Shown: positions 34,381 to 45,010 of the stretch, one piece after another
Layout of the letters: every line of letters begins with the position of its first letter
How positions within the stretch are numbered: position 1 is the first letter of the stretch
NCBI GenBank assembly: GCA_963854835.1
Contig: OY978530.1
Coordinates: 30,534,695-30,598,694, forward strand
Length of the DNA: 64,000 bases
From: Megamerina dolium
Taxonomy: Eukaryota > Arthropoda > Insecta > Diptera > Megamerinidae
Direction: 5' to 3'
The notes under the pieces: model-generated
Told to the model about the DNA's origin: nothing
Databases searched by the model: none
What the model saw: the letters and a program-made list of their open reading frames with translations, nothing else
Position numbers and translations under genes: made by a program

Positions 34381-34439
34381 ATTGTCCTTTTTTCATTTGC
34401 GGGGGATCAACAAAAGCGGTAGTCCTTATCCGAGGAATA

Positions 34440-35090
34440 TTTATATATATGTATATATTATGAATGAGCTTACAAGATTACGATCGCCGCTGCTGAGGTC
34501 TTCATTGCCGTTGTTCGTTGCCGTTGTTTGTTGCCGTTGTTTGTTGAGCTGGATTTACGTCTTATTGAAATTTGAAAATTTCACCGGGAGTTGGTTTTTT
34601 TTTTTCGTGATATGCCTTTTTTTTATCTTCTCGGTGATATACCGTCACCGATGCAATTTATAATTTGTGTTAGTTGTTGTGTCCTATGTTTTAGATCAAC
34701 TCGGTGATATGCCGTCAACGATGAGTTTAATTGTAAAGTCAGCTTACTGTGTGTGTTGGTGATATGCCCTCACCATGAGGCTTCTTTGATATTCCCTCAA
34801 AAAGCCTCTGTTATTGGGAGATACTCTCAACTATTCCAACAACTAATATGCCGTTACTGACGGATATGCTATAAGAAATCGCTCTCTAATAACAATTTAA
34901 TACACAACACAGTATTATTATTTAATATAGCACAAACACTAACACTTATTCACTTTAAGGACTTATTTTCTCACTTTTTACAGCACTCCCGTATGACGTT
35001 CCGTTCGACTGCACCAGTTATAAGTTCTATTCGTAGAACTTAATAAAAAAATATATTTTCTTAAAATTTACATTTATTGTCTCTACTTCT
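34440..35090. other. Non-coding block with 13-bp tandem units and an array of short palindromes
   Basis: Near 34508-34546 a TTGCCGTTGTTYG unit is repeated about three times. From 34610 to 34870 lie several imperfect palindromes, each centred on a TATgCC-like core: TCGGTGA-TATACCG-TCACCGA (34631-34651), TCGGTGATATGCCGTCAACGA (34701-34721), TGGTGATATGCCCTCACCA (34757-34775), and a GAGGCTT...AAGCCTC stem with TTGATATTCCCTCAA inside (34777-34808). No ORF is supported. It could be the LTR or leader of an unidentified retroelement. Confidence 0.55.
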
Positions 35091-35224
35091 AAGTTACAAC
35101 TCTCTGTTAGAACTAAAAATACATACATTTATAACTTATTGATTTAGTTATTAAAAAGTAAAAATGATTATTACGCATTATTGATTATGTTGCGAAAACA
35201 TAAGCAAAATGCATAATTTACAGT

Positions 35225-36640
35225 TTGTAAAAGTAACTCGGGATACCATCAAGTCCAGACGCCTTTGTGTGACCGAACTTCTCCGCCGCCATTATTATAT
35301 CCGCCTCGTCCATTAGCACTGCTTCCTCTACTGCGGGTGTCCTCATACTTGGTTGTGGATCTTGCTGCGGGAAAGCGTTTTCACCACCTTTCTAGGAGAA
35401 TAGGGCAGGGTGGTGCTTGGCCTATACCACCACTGACCTTCATCATGACTATTTTGTACGCGTCGCCCCAAGGGTTCTCGTCCACTTTTTCACAAAGTTC
35501 TTTGAAGCACTTGCTTTTTTTGATCGCCTTTTTAAGCTCCTTACGTTTTTTTCTTGAAGCATTCACGCAGTCTTGTATGCTTCGCCGTACTTATGCTTCT
35601 TTGGAAAATTCATCTCGCTCTATGACATTCGCTTCTTAGTGTGTTAGTTTCATCGTTCCACCAATATGCGGGCCTTCTAGACATATTCTGTCCTTTCCTG
35701 CACATGGCGGCGTTGCAGGCTTTGCTAACATACTTCACTAACATGTCGGCTTGTTCGTCCGCGTCGTTCGAGCTGTCCGGGTTCTCATCTAGCATGAGTC
35801 TGAAGGCTTCCTCATATAGCGTTTCCACCTTCCACCCTTTGGTCTGTGTTTTTTGCAACCTCCCTCGAATCTGTGGATGCTTGCTGAGTTCCATCATAAT
35901 AGCAAGGTAGTCACTATGTGTGTAGAAGTCGCACACCTACCAACTTGCCGATCACACCAGTTCACGGCTGACGAAAGTAATACCAATTATTGATCCGCCA
36001 CCATTCTTCTCGAAGATATTCTTCCCGCCGGTATTGAGCAACACCGCGTCTAGCAAGGGGAACGCCTTAAGCAGAGCATCACATCGTCTGTTTGTATAGC
36101 TGCTGCCCCATTCCTCGGCCCATGCATTGAAGTCGCCTGCTATCACGTTTAACGTAGTAGCTCGACCGTCTTCCACTTGCTCGTCCAGGATCCTTTAGTA
36201 GTCGACAAGCGTCACACTAAGCAGAATATAGAATCAGTAAAAATGGATTCCACAGATCTTCGCCCGCGTATAGTGTCTTTTTCCAGTGAGCGGCTTGTCT
36301 AGGAAGGAGTTGCCCCCACAGGCCCATATGGCAGCTTTGTGTCCATGATCATAGAACCAGGTTCCGGCGCTTAAGTACTTGTACTGCTCGCAGACTATCG
36401 CCACGTGTATCTTCTTCTCGTATATAGTCTGCATCAGTAGCTGCTGCGCATCTTCACAATAATTTAAGTTGATCTATACAACTCTCACTTGAGCCTTTTG
36501 CACGCTGCTTGATATAGGGGACACTTCGTACTGCCGATTTGGTTACCCGTATCCTCCTTCCCGTTATTTTTGGAGACCGCTGCTTCTATAAAATCGCTGA
36601 AGAGCAACAAAGATAACAGAACAAGATAACATCTCACCGG
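35225..36640 (-). mobile_element. R1-clade LINE fragment R1c (endonuclease to RT start)
   Basis: The minus strand carries the endonuclease start (36434-36234: 'IYEKKIHVAIVCEQYKYL', 'HKAAIWACGGN', 'ARAKICGIHFY'), the endonuclease middle (36176-35952: 'NVIAGDFNAWAEEWGSSYTN', 'RRCDALLKAF'), the linker (35936-35610: 'VSKACNAAMCRKG', 'AYWWNDETNTLRSECHRAR'), and the start of the RT ('ADIIMAAEKFGHTKASGLDG' near 35330-35240). Then it is truncated. Frameshifts separate the blocks. It is a different, more diverged R1 lineage than R1a/R1b. Confidence 0.8.
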
Positions 36641-36779
36641 AATTATTAAAAGCCAATCCCGAGACTAGTGCACGCCTGCATCTGCGATTGATGGTATCCA
36701 GTTGGAGAGGGTACATTCTTTTTGCTATCTGAGTAGCATCATCTCAACGTAGGGTGGTTCGAGAGAAGACATCCAAAAT

Positions 36780-37290
36780 TACATCAAAAAGCACTGCTAG
36801 AATGAATCACACATCTCGCGGCGCACAAAATTGAAAATATTTAACTCCAATATTAAACCATCTTTCCTGTATGGCTGCGAGACGTGGAATACATCAGCGG
36901 CGGATATGAATGCATTGCAAGTCTTCATAAACCGCTGGTTACGCAAGGTTTTGAAAATTTTTTGGCCTAACACTATATCAAATGCTGACCTATGGAGCAA
37001 GATACAGCAAACGCCATTACTCATTGAAATTCGGAAAACAAATGGAGCTGTATTGGCCATGTTCTACGTAGACAAAGCGAAGACTTAAAAATAAACGCCA
37101 TCTAATGGAACCCATAAGGCAGCCGAGGACGAGGGAGGTCAGCGAACTTTTGGAGATGATTGCTGGAGTCGGAAATCCGCGCTATGAACCTGAAGCAAAG
37201 TTAAGAGGCTGGCACAAGACAGATCTGAATGGAGAAAATTTGTTGTGGCCCTTTATTCCTCCCTGGAACTGGCTTTAAAAATCCTCATTC
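36780..37290 (+). pseudogene. RTE-type RT C terminus (second, distinct family)
   Basis: The plus frame 36831-37088 reads 'KPSFLYGCETWNTSAADMN', 'LQVFINRWLRKVLKIFW' and 'ISNADLWSKIQQTPLLIEIR'. After a frameshift ('GHVLRRQSEDLK'), it continues with 'WNP-GSRGRGR' and a terminal 'DRSEWRKFVVALY'. This order is typical of the RT C terminus of RTE-like LINEs with the 'YGCETW...LRWIGHxLR' signature. It differs in sequence from RTE copies A-D. No catalytic RT blocks remain upstream. Confidence 0.65.
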
Positions 37291-37448
37291 TGTATGCGTC
37301 CATATTATCATTTAAATAACTTTAGCTAACACAGGGGTTTAGATCTTTATATAAACGAGAACTGGTTAATGTCCTTTCCAACATTTTATTTTTATTTTTA
37401 GTGTTTAAGTTTTCTAGTAGCAACCTTACATTTTCTTTCTATATTACA

Positions 37449-37718
37449 TTATTTTCTGTTGCAATTAATATTAAAATTCTCTCCTAAACCCTGTATTGCC
37501 TTCGCCCAAAGTATTTGTTTTGCTAATACACTTTTAGTTAGTATATGTGGTAGTCTGCCATCTTTGTATTCGAATAATGCTTTATAAATGTGTCCTAAGT
37601 GCAGTTCGAGTGCAAAAGTGCAAAAGTACCAAACAGATGGCTGTTTGGTATATTTGTTTCTAAAAGAAGGCAATAAGATGGCGTATTGTCAGGAATACAC
37701 AATATTTTCTTCAGAAAA
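37449..37718 (-). pseudogene. LINE K, RT C-terminal domain
   Basis: The minus strand reads 'FLKKILCIPDNTPSYCLLLET', then in the other frame 'LELHLGHIYKALFEYKDGRLPHIL' and 'QILWAKAIQGLG', the conserved C-terminal region of this LINE type ('NTPxYxLxLET'). One frameshift lies near 37620. It directly abuts the DD41D transposon at 37719. Confidence 0.7.
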
Positions 37719-37720
37719 TA

Positions 37721-39026
37721 AAGGGTTATCCATTTTGCGGTTTCAAAAGTAAATGTAAATAAAACACATATAAAATATTTTTTATTATGATATTTCTTTT
37801 TTATTATAAAGTTTCAACGTTGACATTATGTGTGAAATACTACATCATTTAAATGACCACCACGCGAATTGTTGCAAGCATCGATTCTTTTGAGGTAATT
37901 TTCGACCACTTTTTGACACATATTGGGCGGTATCTCAGCCATAACGTGACGAATGTTGGTTTTTAGGTGCTCAAGAGTTAAAGGTTTTTCTGCATAAACA
38001 CGGTCTTTCGCGTAGCCCCACAAAAAAGAGTCAAGCGGTGTCAAATCGCATGATCTTGGTGGCCACTTGATATCGCCACGACGAGAAATTACGCGGCCAG
38101 AAAATTTCTCTTGCAATAAAGCCATATTCGCTCGAGTTGTGTGGCATGTGGCACCGTCTTGTTGAAACCACATATTCTCTAAGTCGTATTCTTCAATAGC
38201 AGGCAAAAAAAAGTCGGTTATCATATGACCATAACGCTCCGAATTGACGGTGACAGTCGTTTCATCGTCGTTTTCGAAGAAGTAAGGTCTAATCACACCT
38301 CCGGACCAAAGAGCGCACCAAGCAGTGACTTTTTGTGGATGTAGTGGCCTCTCTTCAATTACTTGAGGATTCTCAGAACCCCAAATACGACAATTTTGTT
38401 TGTTAACATACCCACCGAGTGATTAATGTGCTTCGTCGCTGAAAAAAAATTTTGTTCGAAAAATCGCCGTCCACCGCCTGTTGCTCAAGCACCCATTCGA
38501 CGTATCTACGACGTTGTGAATGGTCAGCTGGCTTCAGTTGTTGTGTGAGCTGGATTTTATATGGATGTATGTGTAGATCCAAATGCAAAATACGCCATAA
38601 TGTGCCGTAAGACAGTCCTAATTCCTGAGAACGACGAGGAATCGACACATTCGGGTCTTCGGCAACACTTTCACTTACAGCAGCGATATTTTCGGTGGAA
38701 CGAGCGAAGCGATGATGCACAGGCCTTACAATATCTGTAACCAATCCAGTCTCTTCATATTTCTTCACAATTTTGCCAATTGCTTGCGTAGTTGGACGAT
38801 TATGTAAACCATAATCTCCTCTTAAAGCACGATATGTGGCTGTGACAGAATCACCATTTTTGTAGTAGGTTTTTACAATTTTAGTGCTTTGTGCGATAGT
38901 TAAGCGATCCAATTTCGCAAATGTCAGATTTTGAACTGAAAAAGAAAGAAATTGTTTTAACAACTCAGTTTGACAGATGTCGAATTCTAGCCCTATACTT
39001 TTGAAACCGCGAAATGGATAACCCTT
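37721..39026 (-). mobile_element. DD41D (rosa-like) IS630-Tc1-mariner transposon, copy 1, with both TIRs
   Basis: A 1306-bp element flanked by TA (37719-37720 and 39027-39028), with inverted repeats beginning AAGGGTTATCCATTTYGCGG and continuing as TTTCAAAAGTA on both ends. The size, TA target and transposase are those of mariner-superfamily elements. It is inserted in LINE K. Confidence 0.93.
37826..38963 (-). pseudogene. DD41D transposase, copy 1 (frameshifted)
   Basis: The N-terminal ORF (38963-38403) has paired helix-turn-helix DNA-binding regions ('[20 protein letters not shown]', '[17 protein letters not shown]') and ends at the first catalytic region: 'NKIFF' is followed by a frameshift, in an A run at about 38440, where copy 2 reads '[11 protein letters not shown]'. 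The C-terminal ORF (38296-37826) has '[13 protein letters not shown]' (second D) and '[14 protein letters not shown]' (third D). 41 residues separate these two Asp residues, giving DD41D. It runs to a normal C terminus ('NNSRGGHLNDVVFHT'), which copy 2 lacks. Confidence 0.9.
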
Positions 39027-39027
39027 T

Positions 39028-39376
39028 ACTTCTATTCTCTACATGCCTTTTGAAACTTAGCTGCGGTGTCAATATTACTCCCAAATAATTGTACTCAGAT
39101 TTTATTTCTACATTATCTCCCCTAAAGGTCCATTTTTTTTTACTGATAACCTGCCTCCTTTCCCAAACACCATAATAGCTGATCTTGTCAGGTTTACTTC
39201 CATATTCCAAGATTCGCAATGTTTTTCCAGGTTATTTATCATGATTTGTAGGTTGTTAATGTCACCTGATTGTATTACTATGTCGTCTGCGTATAATAGT
39301 AGTCGTATTTTTAAGTCGTCTATGTATATCCCTTCCTCTAGACTGTCATGCAATTCATTTAAATATAGTGAAAACA
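39028..39376 (-). pseudogene. LINE K, RT catalytic block
   Basis: The minus strand encodes 'IRLLLYADDIVIQSGDI' (catalytic YADD), 'INNLEKHCESWNMEVNLTRS' and, after a frame change near 39150, 'EYNYLGVILTPQLSFKRHVE'. Upstream it begins 'FSLYLNELHDSLEEG', which continues the piece ending at 41923 across the L1 insertion. Confidence 0.8.
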
Positions 39377-39389
39377 GGAACCACTAAAT

Positions 39390-40505
39390 GTGTGTCAACT
39401 CAATATTCACCACAGCAAAGCTGAACCAGCAATGATGGTGCGGAGCTTCGATGAGGATGAGCTTGACATTGCACTGGTTCAGGAGCCCTGGATCCTTCAT
39501 GGAAGGATCAAAGGCCTATCTGCACAAAAGACCACTTTGTTTTATCTACAATCAGAGGGGAAGTTGAGGACATGCATTTTAGTTAGACATGGGATGCGTG
39601 CGATTCTAATGTCTAACTTGTACTCACCGGATCACACAGTAGTGAGAATAGGTGACGGTGTGGGATGATTTATAATCGCATCAGCCTACCTTCCATACGA
39701 TTCTCCAGACGAACCACCTTCAAGAGAGGTGGAAGCTCTAGTGAGATTCTGTGATGGTAAGGGAGTTGGTCTGATCTTAGGCTGCGATGCCAATGTGCAC
39801 AGATCTGTGTTGGGCAGCAGCAATGAAAACTATAGAGGAGAGTGTCTACTCGAATTTATAGAAAGATTTGGTCTACAAGTTGCCAATAGGGGAACAGAAC
39901 CGACCTTTGTCGACGCACGTCGTTGCGAGGTCACTGATGTTACTCTGACGAATGTCAAAATGTTGGATAGGATTTTGGATTGGAGGGTTGTGGACAGACT
40001 AACCATGTCGGACCAAAGGGCCATTCAGTTTGGGGTTACGTCCGATAAAAGACATAGGAACGACTGTGGAATGGTAAGGATACCGAAACGAACGGATTGT
40101 ACAAGGTACTGCGAAGTTTTTGAGGAATTATTGCCAAGGAGGTTGAAAAGACCTAGAACAACCGCAGATGTTGAGTATCAGGTGAGGGCTATCAACTCAG
40201 CCATGATCAAAGCATTTGGAGCTTCATGTCCTCTGACGGTAGTGGACGAAGGAGATTCCACTCCATGGTGGAATGGGGAACTGGAATCCATGAAAAAGGA
40301 GACAAGGAAGGCTTTTAATCGTCACATGAGAGGGGACCCCAACGCATGGGACGACTACAAGTCAAAGAAAAGGGAGCTGAAGAAGACTCTACGCAACCGT
40401 AAAAGGAAAACGTGGAGGGGATTCTGCTCAAATATGCAAGATATGACCGATGTATGTAGATTACAGAGGATCATATCAGGGGCCCGGTGTCAAAGTTGGG
40501 ATTAA
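39390..40505 (+). pseudogene. L1 endonuclease and linker
   Basis: ORF 39390-39668: 'CQLNIHHSKAEPAMMV', 'DIALVQEPWILHGRIKGL' (catalytic Glu in QEPW). A stop near 39668, then 39729-40505: 'GLILGCDANVHRSVLGSS', 'RGECLLEFIERFGLQVANRG', 'EPTFVDARRCEVTDVTL', 'MSDQRAIQF' (SDH-like motif with His replaced by Gln), followed by the linker 'TPWWNGELESMKKETRKAFN' and a Lys-rich helix. The SDQ substitution would disable the nuclease even without the stop. The 5' end is truncated just before 'CQLNIHH'. Confidence 0.82.
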
Positions 40506-40996
40506 TTCGCAAAACGAATGGATCCTTTACAGAGACAATCGGAGAGTCACAGAAATACCTGATGGATGTGCATTTTCCAGGAATCTTTATATCGGAAGAT
40601 CCTTGGGAAGTCACCCGCAAGGGTGCAAACAGGAATGAAAGATTGAAAGCTGAAAGGATAGTCACCAGAGATGGAGTGATAAACGCCATTAACTGTTTCT
40701 CTCCATTCAAAACAGCGGATACAGACGGGATATTTCCAGCCCATATTATGAAGTCAGCGGCATTAACAGCATTACGTCTGAAGACAACAAATAATTGGTA
40801 TGGATTCGGTACGGAGATAGGGCACAGGGGCATCATGTCACTTTTATATAGCAGTGTAAAGGAGGCGCAAATGCCAATAGAGGGAATGGGTAGGTTGAAG
40901 ATGACTGAAAAGTCACACAGAACACTCATTGAAGACGGCCTCACACATGATGTATGTGAGGAAAATGACATCAGTATTTTACAGATGGTTCATTAA
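40487..40996 (+). pseudogene. L1 reverse transcriptase remnant
   Basis: Reads 'LGLIRKTNGSFTETIGESQKYLMDVHFPG', 'RDGVINAINCFSPFKTADTDGIFPAHIMKSAA' (the RT fingers 'K..DGIFP' block), then jumps to an unrelated 'MGRLKMTEKSHRTL' tail. Motifs A-C (including any xADD) are absent, so the RT core is deleted between about 40790 and 40930. The frame then runs into the 'FTDGS' of RNase H out of phase. Confidence 0.75.
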
Positions 40997-41839
40997 TGGA
41001 TGGCAGAGTGGGGAATCTTCTCTAAAGAGTTGGGACTGGCATGCACTCTGAATCTGGGAAGATACGTATCGGTCTATCAAGAAGAAATGCTTGGTCAAAT
41101 GCATGCGCTAGACCATCTACTGGATGGAAAGGTGCAAGGTAAGAAAATCTTGCTAGCACTCGATAACCAGGCGGTGGTCAGGCGACTGCAACAACCTACG
41201 GTATTTTCTAAGCTGGCGCTCGACTGTGCTCAGAAACTTAACGGGTGTGCTCGTAGTAATGCGATTACTCTTATGTGAGTGAAGGGACACATTGGTATAG
41301 AACAGAATGAAGCTGCAGACTCCTTGACTAGACAAGGATCTAAAGCTGAATTTTATGGACCGGAACCAGTAGTCGCTCTTAGCAGAGGGACGGTGAAGGC
41401 AAAGGTCGAAGAGTGGATAAAGAAACTCCATCTCACGAGATGGGAGAACTTATCTACTTGTAGACAGGCAAAGGCTTCGTTGAGGCTATCAAAGGGCAGT
41501 GAATCGGGGAGGGCGCTCAGTCTAAGACGGTTAAATCTAAGCTGGTTGACTGCATTAATGACTGGGCATGGCAATTTCAGGTACCACCTCAGCAAGATGG
41601 GTCTTGTTGATGGGGAGGATGCTGACATTTGCAGATTATGCATGGAAGAGGCAGAGACAGCGACGCACATAGTGTGCCAGTGTCCTGCATTGGCAAGCAG
41701 GAGGATGTCCACACTGGGTCGCCAATTTATTGATGAACTCGAAATGTGGAACATACCCTACAAAGACATACTTGAAATAACGCGTGATGTTATTATGAGG
41801 AAGGAAGTAGAAGAATTCTGCAACCGAACAAATAATTAA
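40970..41839 (+). pseudogene. L1 RNase H and C-terminal zinc knuckle
   Basis: 'TDGSLMDGRVG' (about 40980), 'QEEMLGQMHALDHL' (catalytic Glu region), 'ILLALDNQAVVRRLQQP' (Asp) and 'VKGHIGIEQNEAADSL' (His and Asp, 41280 on) are RNase H motifs. The downstream 'LSWLTALMTGHGNFRYHLSKMG', 'CRLCMEEAETATHIVCQC' is the CCHC region of the LOA/R1 C terminus. A stop at 41277 and a frame change at the start break it. The last ORF (41279-41839) is uninterrupted. Confidence 0.85.
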
Positions 41840-41922
41840 CACACGATTTGAGGGACGAAAAGGTACCCAAATAAGTAGTCTGATTCGGGTAATCCCTAAA
41901 AATATATATAGTGAAAACAGTA

Positions 41923-42490
41923 ATGGAGACATTACTGTTTTCAGAAATATTAAATTTGTCTGATACAGCATTCCCCGTCCATATAACCGAATTTGTGTTA
42001 AAATATATTTGTTCTATGAAGTTTACCATTTTTGTTGAAACGCCTAGAGTATGTAATTTGTAAATCAGTAACTGTCTTGGAAACTTAAGAAACGCTACCC
42101 TAAAATCTACAAAAAAAGCATACCCTTTCTTCTTTTCATTAATTTTTAAGTGAACGATTGATGTAAGGTTATATATATATTGTCAAAGGCAGTGTGTTTT
42201 TTCTAAAACCCGCCTGATATTCGGTTATAATGTTTCTATTAACAAATCTGCGTAGTGCATGTTTCCAACCTTCCGCACAAGATTCAAAAGTTCTTTAAAA
42301 TATTACCTAAACTCACCAGGAGATATTTCCGATCTTTTATTTATTTCATATCTCACTTCATTTATTTTTCGCTCCAAGTTTTCATAATATTCTCTCGAGC
42401 TTCTTTCACACACTTCTTTGTATTTCGTGTTAGCACGTATATATTTTAACTTATGGTCATTGTTTTGTGTTTTGTTGAATATTCTCAACC
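41923..42490 (-). pseudogene. LINE K, RT N-terminal and middle part
   Basis: The minus strand, with several frame changes, encodes 'RNIITEYQAGFRK' (about 42240-42200), 'FRVAFLKFPRQLLIYKLHTLGVSTKMV' (motif A region; the expected catalytic Asp is not evident) and 'NSVIWTGNAVSDKFNISENS' (about 42000-41940). At 42490-42300 there is a 'YFKELLN' and basic-helix stretch of the linker. L1 then interrupts it. Confidence 0.6.
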
Positions 42491-42639
42491 AATTTAAAGA
42501 TGACTTTCAAGCAACCTAACATTTCGAATTGAACCATTTTGATTTCTTCAATAGCTGGCCTGTTGTTTGTTTGCAAAGTGCTGAAGTCGAAATAACATCT
42601 ACACAATCCTCTCTAGCTCACTTTTCACAATCATTTTCT

Positions 42640-43558
42640 TAAGGAAGCGTTTTGGGTCCCTTACTGTATCTCTTATACACTTCAGATATGCCCAACAATA
42701 ACTATACATTCATATCGACCTTTGCTGATGATACGGCAATATTGTGCTCTCGCTCTAACCCCATAGAAGCTACTAAACTCCTGCAGTCTCATGTCGATTC
42801 TCTCGAAATCTGGCTAGCAAAATGGCGTATAAAAGTCAATGAATCAAAGAGCGTACATGTAACCTTCACGCTAAGGCCAGATACATGTCCCCCACTTAAA
42901 ATTAATGGCCAATCAGTTCCACAATGTTCCTCAACAAAGTACTTGGGTATTCACCTCGACAGAAGGCTGACATGGAAAAATCACATAGAGGCAAAGAAAA
43001 CTCAGATCAAGCTTAAAATTATTCAGTTATGGTGGCTGTTACACAAAAGATCAAAGTTGAATCTTGAATACAAAGTGCTATTATATAAAGCAATCCTGAA
43101 ACCAATCTGGACTTATGGTATTCAGTTTTGGGGCACCGCATCTCCCTCTAATATCGAAAAATTGCAGCGAATACAATCCAAGTGTCTGCGAATTATTGTA
43201 AACGCGCCTTGGTATATGAGGAACGTTAACATCCATCGAGATTTAAATGTATCCACAATTTCTGAGGAAGTTGCAATGTCCTGCAGAAGCTACATTCAAA
43301 AATTACACAATCATCCGAATCCCCTTGCTAGGCAATTGTTGCTGAGCAAGGGGCATCGTCGATTAAAAAGAAAACACACTGAATATGCTGTAAAATTGCT
43401 ACATCTCGCGACTCACCAAATTGTGATGGAACGTAGGGGATATCACATAGTTTTATTTAGTTTGTAAGATTTGAATACTTATTGTTAGTTTCTTGTATTT
43501 AAGAAAGATTCAATAAAAAAAAAATAAGCTAACAAAAAAAAAAAAAAAAAAAAAAAAA
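42640..43558 (+). mobile_element. Jockey-clade LINE copy J2 (5'-truncated)
   Basis: Matches J1 from 'GSVLGPLLYLLYT' to the 3' end and finishes with an A25 tail (43534-43558). A 7-bp repeat TTTCTTA flanks it (near 42634 and 43559), short and therefore less secure. It is inserted in LINE K. Confidence 0.88.
42652..43467 (+). CDS. Jockey RT C-terminal half (271 aa, open)
   Basis: Encodes 'GPLLYLLYTSDMP', 'STFADDTAILCSRSNPIE' (catalytic FADD), 'IKVNESKSVHVTFTLR', 'STKYLGIHLDRRLTWKNHIE', 'LLYKAILKPIWTYGIQFWG', ending 'KLLHLATHQIVMERRGYHI'. The frame is intact to its natural stop and therefore shows the true C terminus of the family, which J1 has lost by a frameshift. Without the upstream RT half it is inactive. 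Confidence 0.9.
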   Translation: MGPLLYLLYTSDMPNNNYTFISTFADDTAILCSRSNPIEATKLLQSHVDSLEIWLAKWRIKVNESKSVHVTFTLRPDTCPPLKINGQSVPQCSSTKYLGIHLDRRLTWKNHIEAKKTQIKLKIIQLWWLLHKRSKLNLEYKVLLYKAILKPIWTYGIQFWGTASPSNIEKLQRIQSKCLRIIVNAPWYMRNVNIHRDLNVSTISEEVAMSCRSYIQKLHNHPNPLARQLLLSKGHRRLKRKHTEYAVKLLHLATHQIVMERRGYHIVLFSL

Positions 43559-43559
43559 T

Positions 43560-44428
43560 TTCTTATGTAGATTATTTATAAGCCTACTGTTAAACAAGTG
43601 CACTTGCGTATTGTCCCACATTAATTTTGGTAAAAGATTATTTTGTTTTTTAAACCCGTTTTCTTTGGAAGATAGCTTCATTGTCATTACGATCGGTATA
43701 TGATCTGACCACGTTTGGTAATCCACTGCAAAATTAAGCACAAATTTTAATAAGTCCTTAGATATGGCACATATATCCATGACTGATTGACCTAAACCAC
43801 TAATATACGTAAATTTTCCACATTCATCACTATTCGTCATTCCGTTTAAAATTACAAATCCATTATCTTCACAGAAGTTTATAAATTGTTTACCATTCTT
43901 ATTAGTTACTTTGTTCTTTGAATTTCTACATGTTCTGCCTCCCACAATGTCACTTTCAAAAATGTCTTCTATGACTACTTGTAACTCTCCAATTCGTATA
44001 TTTAAGTCACCGATCACTATACGGTTTATAAAGTCATTTTGCTGAAAACTTTGTTTCATAATTTCAAAATCTTGTTTCCAACTTCTACCATTCAAATAAA
44101 ACGAAATTATATTTATCACCCTCCCGGACACCACAATCTCAACTACATCTAATTCTTCTATATACTTTAACGAATACCCAACTTCAATTTCTCCCAGCTT
44201 CTTTCTAATGCCATATAAGTTGCCCCCACTAGCTCGTCCACATAGACTCTTACGTTTAGCTGATCTCCAATGAAAATCAAATCCTTTAAAATATTTTTCA
44301 TATTTTAACAAATTTTCTGCTTCAACATGTGGTTCCAATAAAATAAATATATCAAAAGTACCCATATAATCAAAAAAACCATTATATAATATTTTATTTC
44401 CTAAACCATGGATCACCATGCTCATCAC
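43560..44428 (-). pseudogene. LINE K endonuclease
   Basis: The minus strand reads 'VIHGLGNKILYNGFFDYM', 'FDIFILLEPHVEAEN' (catalytic Glu in LEPH), 'DFHWRSAKRKSLCGRASGGNLYGI', 'RIVIGDLNIRIGELQ' (GDLN), 'NGFVILNGMT', 'GKFTYISGLGQSVMDICAIS' and 'TWSDHIPIVMTM' (catalytic SDH). All expected endonuclease motifs are there in one open frame of nearly 300 residues. The frame ends in Phe residues read from the poly(A) of J2. The start overlaps the ORF1 end in another frame. Confidence 0.85.
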
Positions 44429-45010
44429 CGGTGCGTTTTACAGTCAAGTTTGTTTCTAAATCTTTCTGGGGTTCTTGCTTTCTTTTCCTTATATCTATCC
44501 TATAATTTAATTCATATAGAGTTACAAGTTCTCTTTCAGCAGGCTGCCCGTTACACATCAAAAATTTGTTGCCATTGTACTCCATCCATTTGTTGTAAAC
44601 TCTCATGCTAGCATTTCTCACGGTTATTTTATGCGAATTGTTCAGCGCCAAAAGTTTGTTCTTCAACTGCAGCAGTACCCTTTTGTGTTGTTCTTGCTCT
44701 ACATTAAGGTCTCGTTCAATAAATATTGCAGTACCCGATAGTTTGTTGGTGTTTTTAATGACATTGCTTGCCATTTCAAGTGATTCAATCTCTGCTATCA
44801 CTCCCATCTTGCTGTTGTTTTCTTACAGCCTTCATGCCTTGCAGACTTTTATATGCTGTAGGTTAAGTTTCTCCTTACATAGATTTTGGATGGCCGATTT
44901 TGGTGATTGACCTATAAGTAGACCTTTCACAACAACTTTCTTCCTTTTGCTTTGGTTAACTATCCGATGTAATTCGTTTCTGTCCAGCTCTGTTGCGCTT
45001 TCAACCTTTT
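44394..45010 (-). pseudogene. LINE K ORF1
   Basis: Two stretches on the minus strand. 45010-44830 ('ATELDRNELHRIVNQSKRKKVVVKG', 'AIQNLCKEKLNLQHIKV') is followed by a stop, then 44807-44394 ('KLSGTAIFIERDLNVEQEQHKRVLL', 'VRNASMRVYNKWMEYNG'). This fits the RRM-like/CTD ORF1 of CR1/L2-like LINEs: an RNA-binding chaperone. There is a premature stop near 44825. The C terminus overlaps the endonuclease start. Confidence 0.65.

Larger units (their letters stand above)
31613..34435 (-). mobile_element. RTE-clade retrotransposon, copy C (near full length)
   Basis: Covers the same span as copy A without the foreign insert: (TAAG)n-type 3' end at 31613, RT, endonuclease, and 5' end at the sequence CTTATCCGAGG. 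Three internal deletions relative to copy A damage the RT: about 110 bp near 31996, 13 bp at about 32320 that removes the YADD codons, and about 70 bp near 32700. The flanks are AT-rich and no clean target duplication can be read. Confidence 0.92.
39377..41906 (+). mobile_element. LOA-like LINE L1 (5'-truncated, RT mostly deleted, RNase H present)
   Basis: A plus-strand element between copies of the direct repeat ATATAGTGAAAACAG (about 39362-39376 and 41908-41922). It consists of endonuclease, linker, residual RT, RNase H and C-terminal zinc-knuckle parts. Endonuclease plus RNase H points to the LOA/I group. It is inserted in LINE K, opposite in orientation. Confidence 0.85.
37400..45010 (-). 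mobile_element. CR1/L2-like LINE 'K', split by three later insertions
   Basis: Minus-strand pieces in the right order: ORF1 (about 45010-44394), endonuclease (44428-43560), RT start and middle (42640-41923), RT YADD block (39376-39028) and C terminus (37718-37449). Between them lie Jockey J2 (42640-43558), LOA-like L1 (39377-41906) and a DD41D transposon (37721-39026). The pieces rejoin at each site without loss, the latter two with visible target duplications. The clade is not resolved from motifs alone. Confidence 0.8.
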
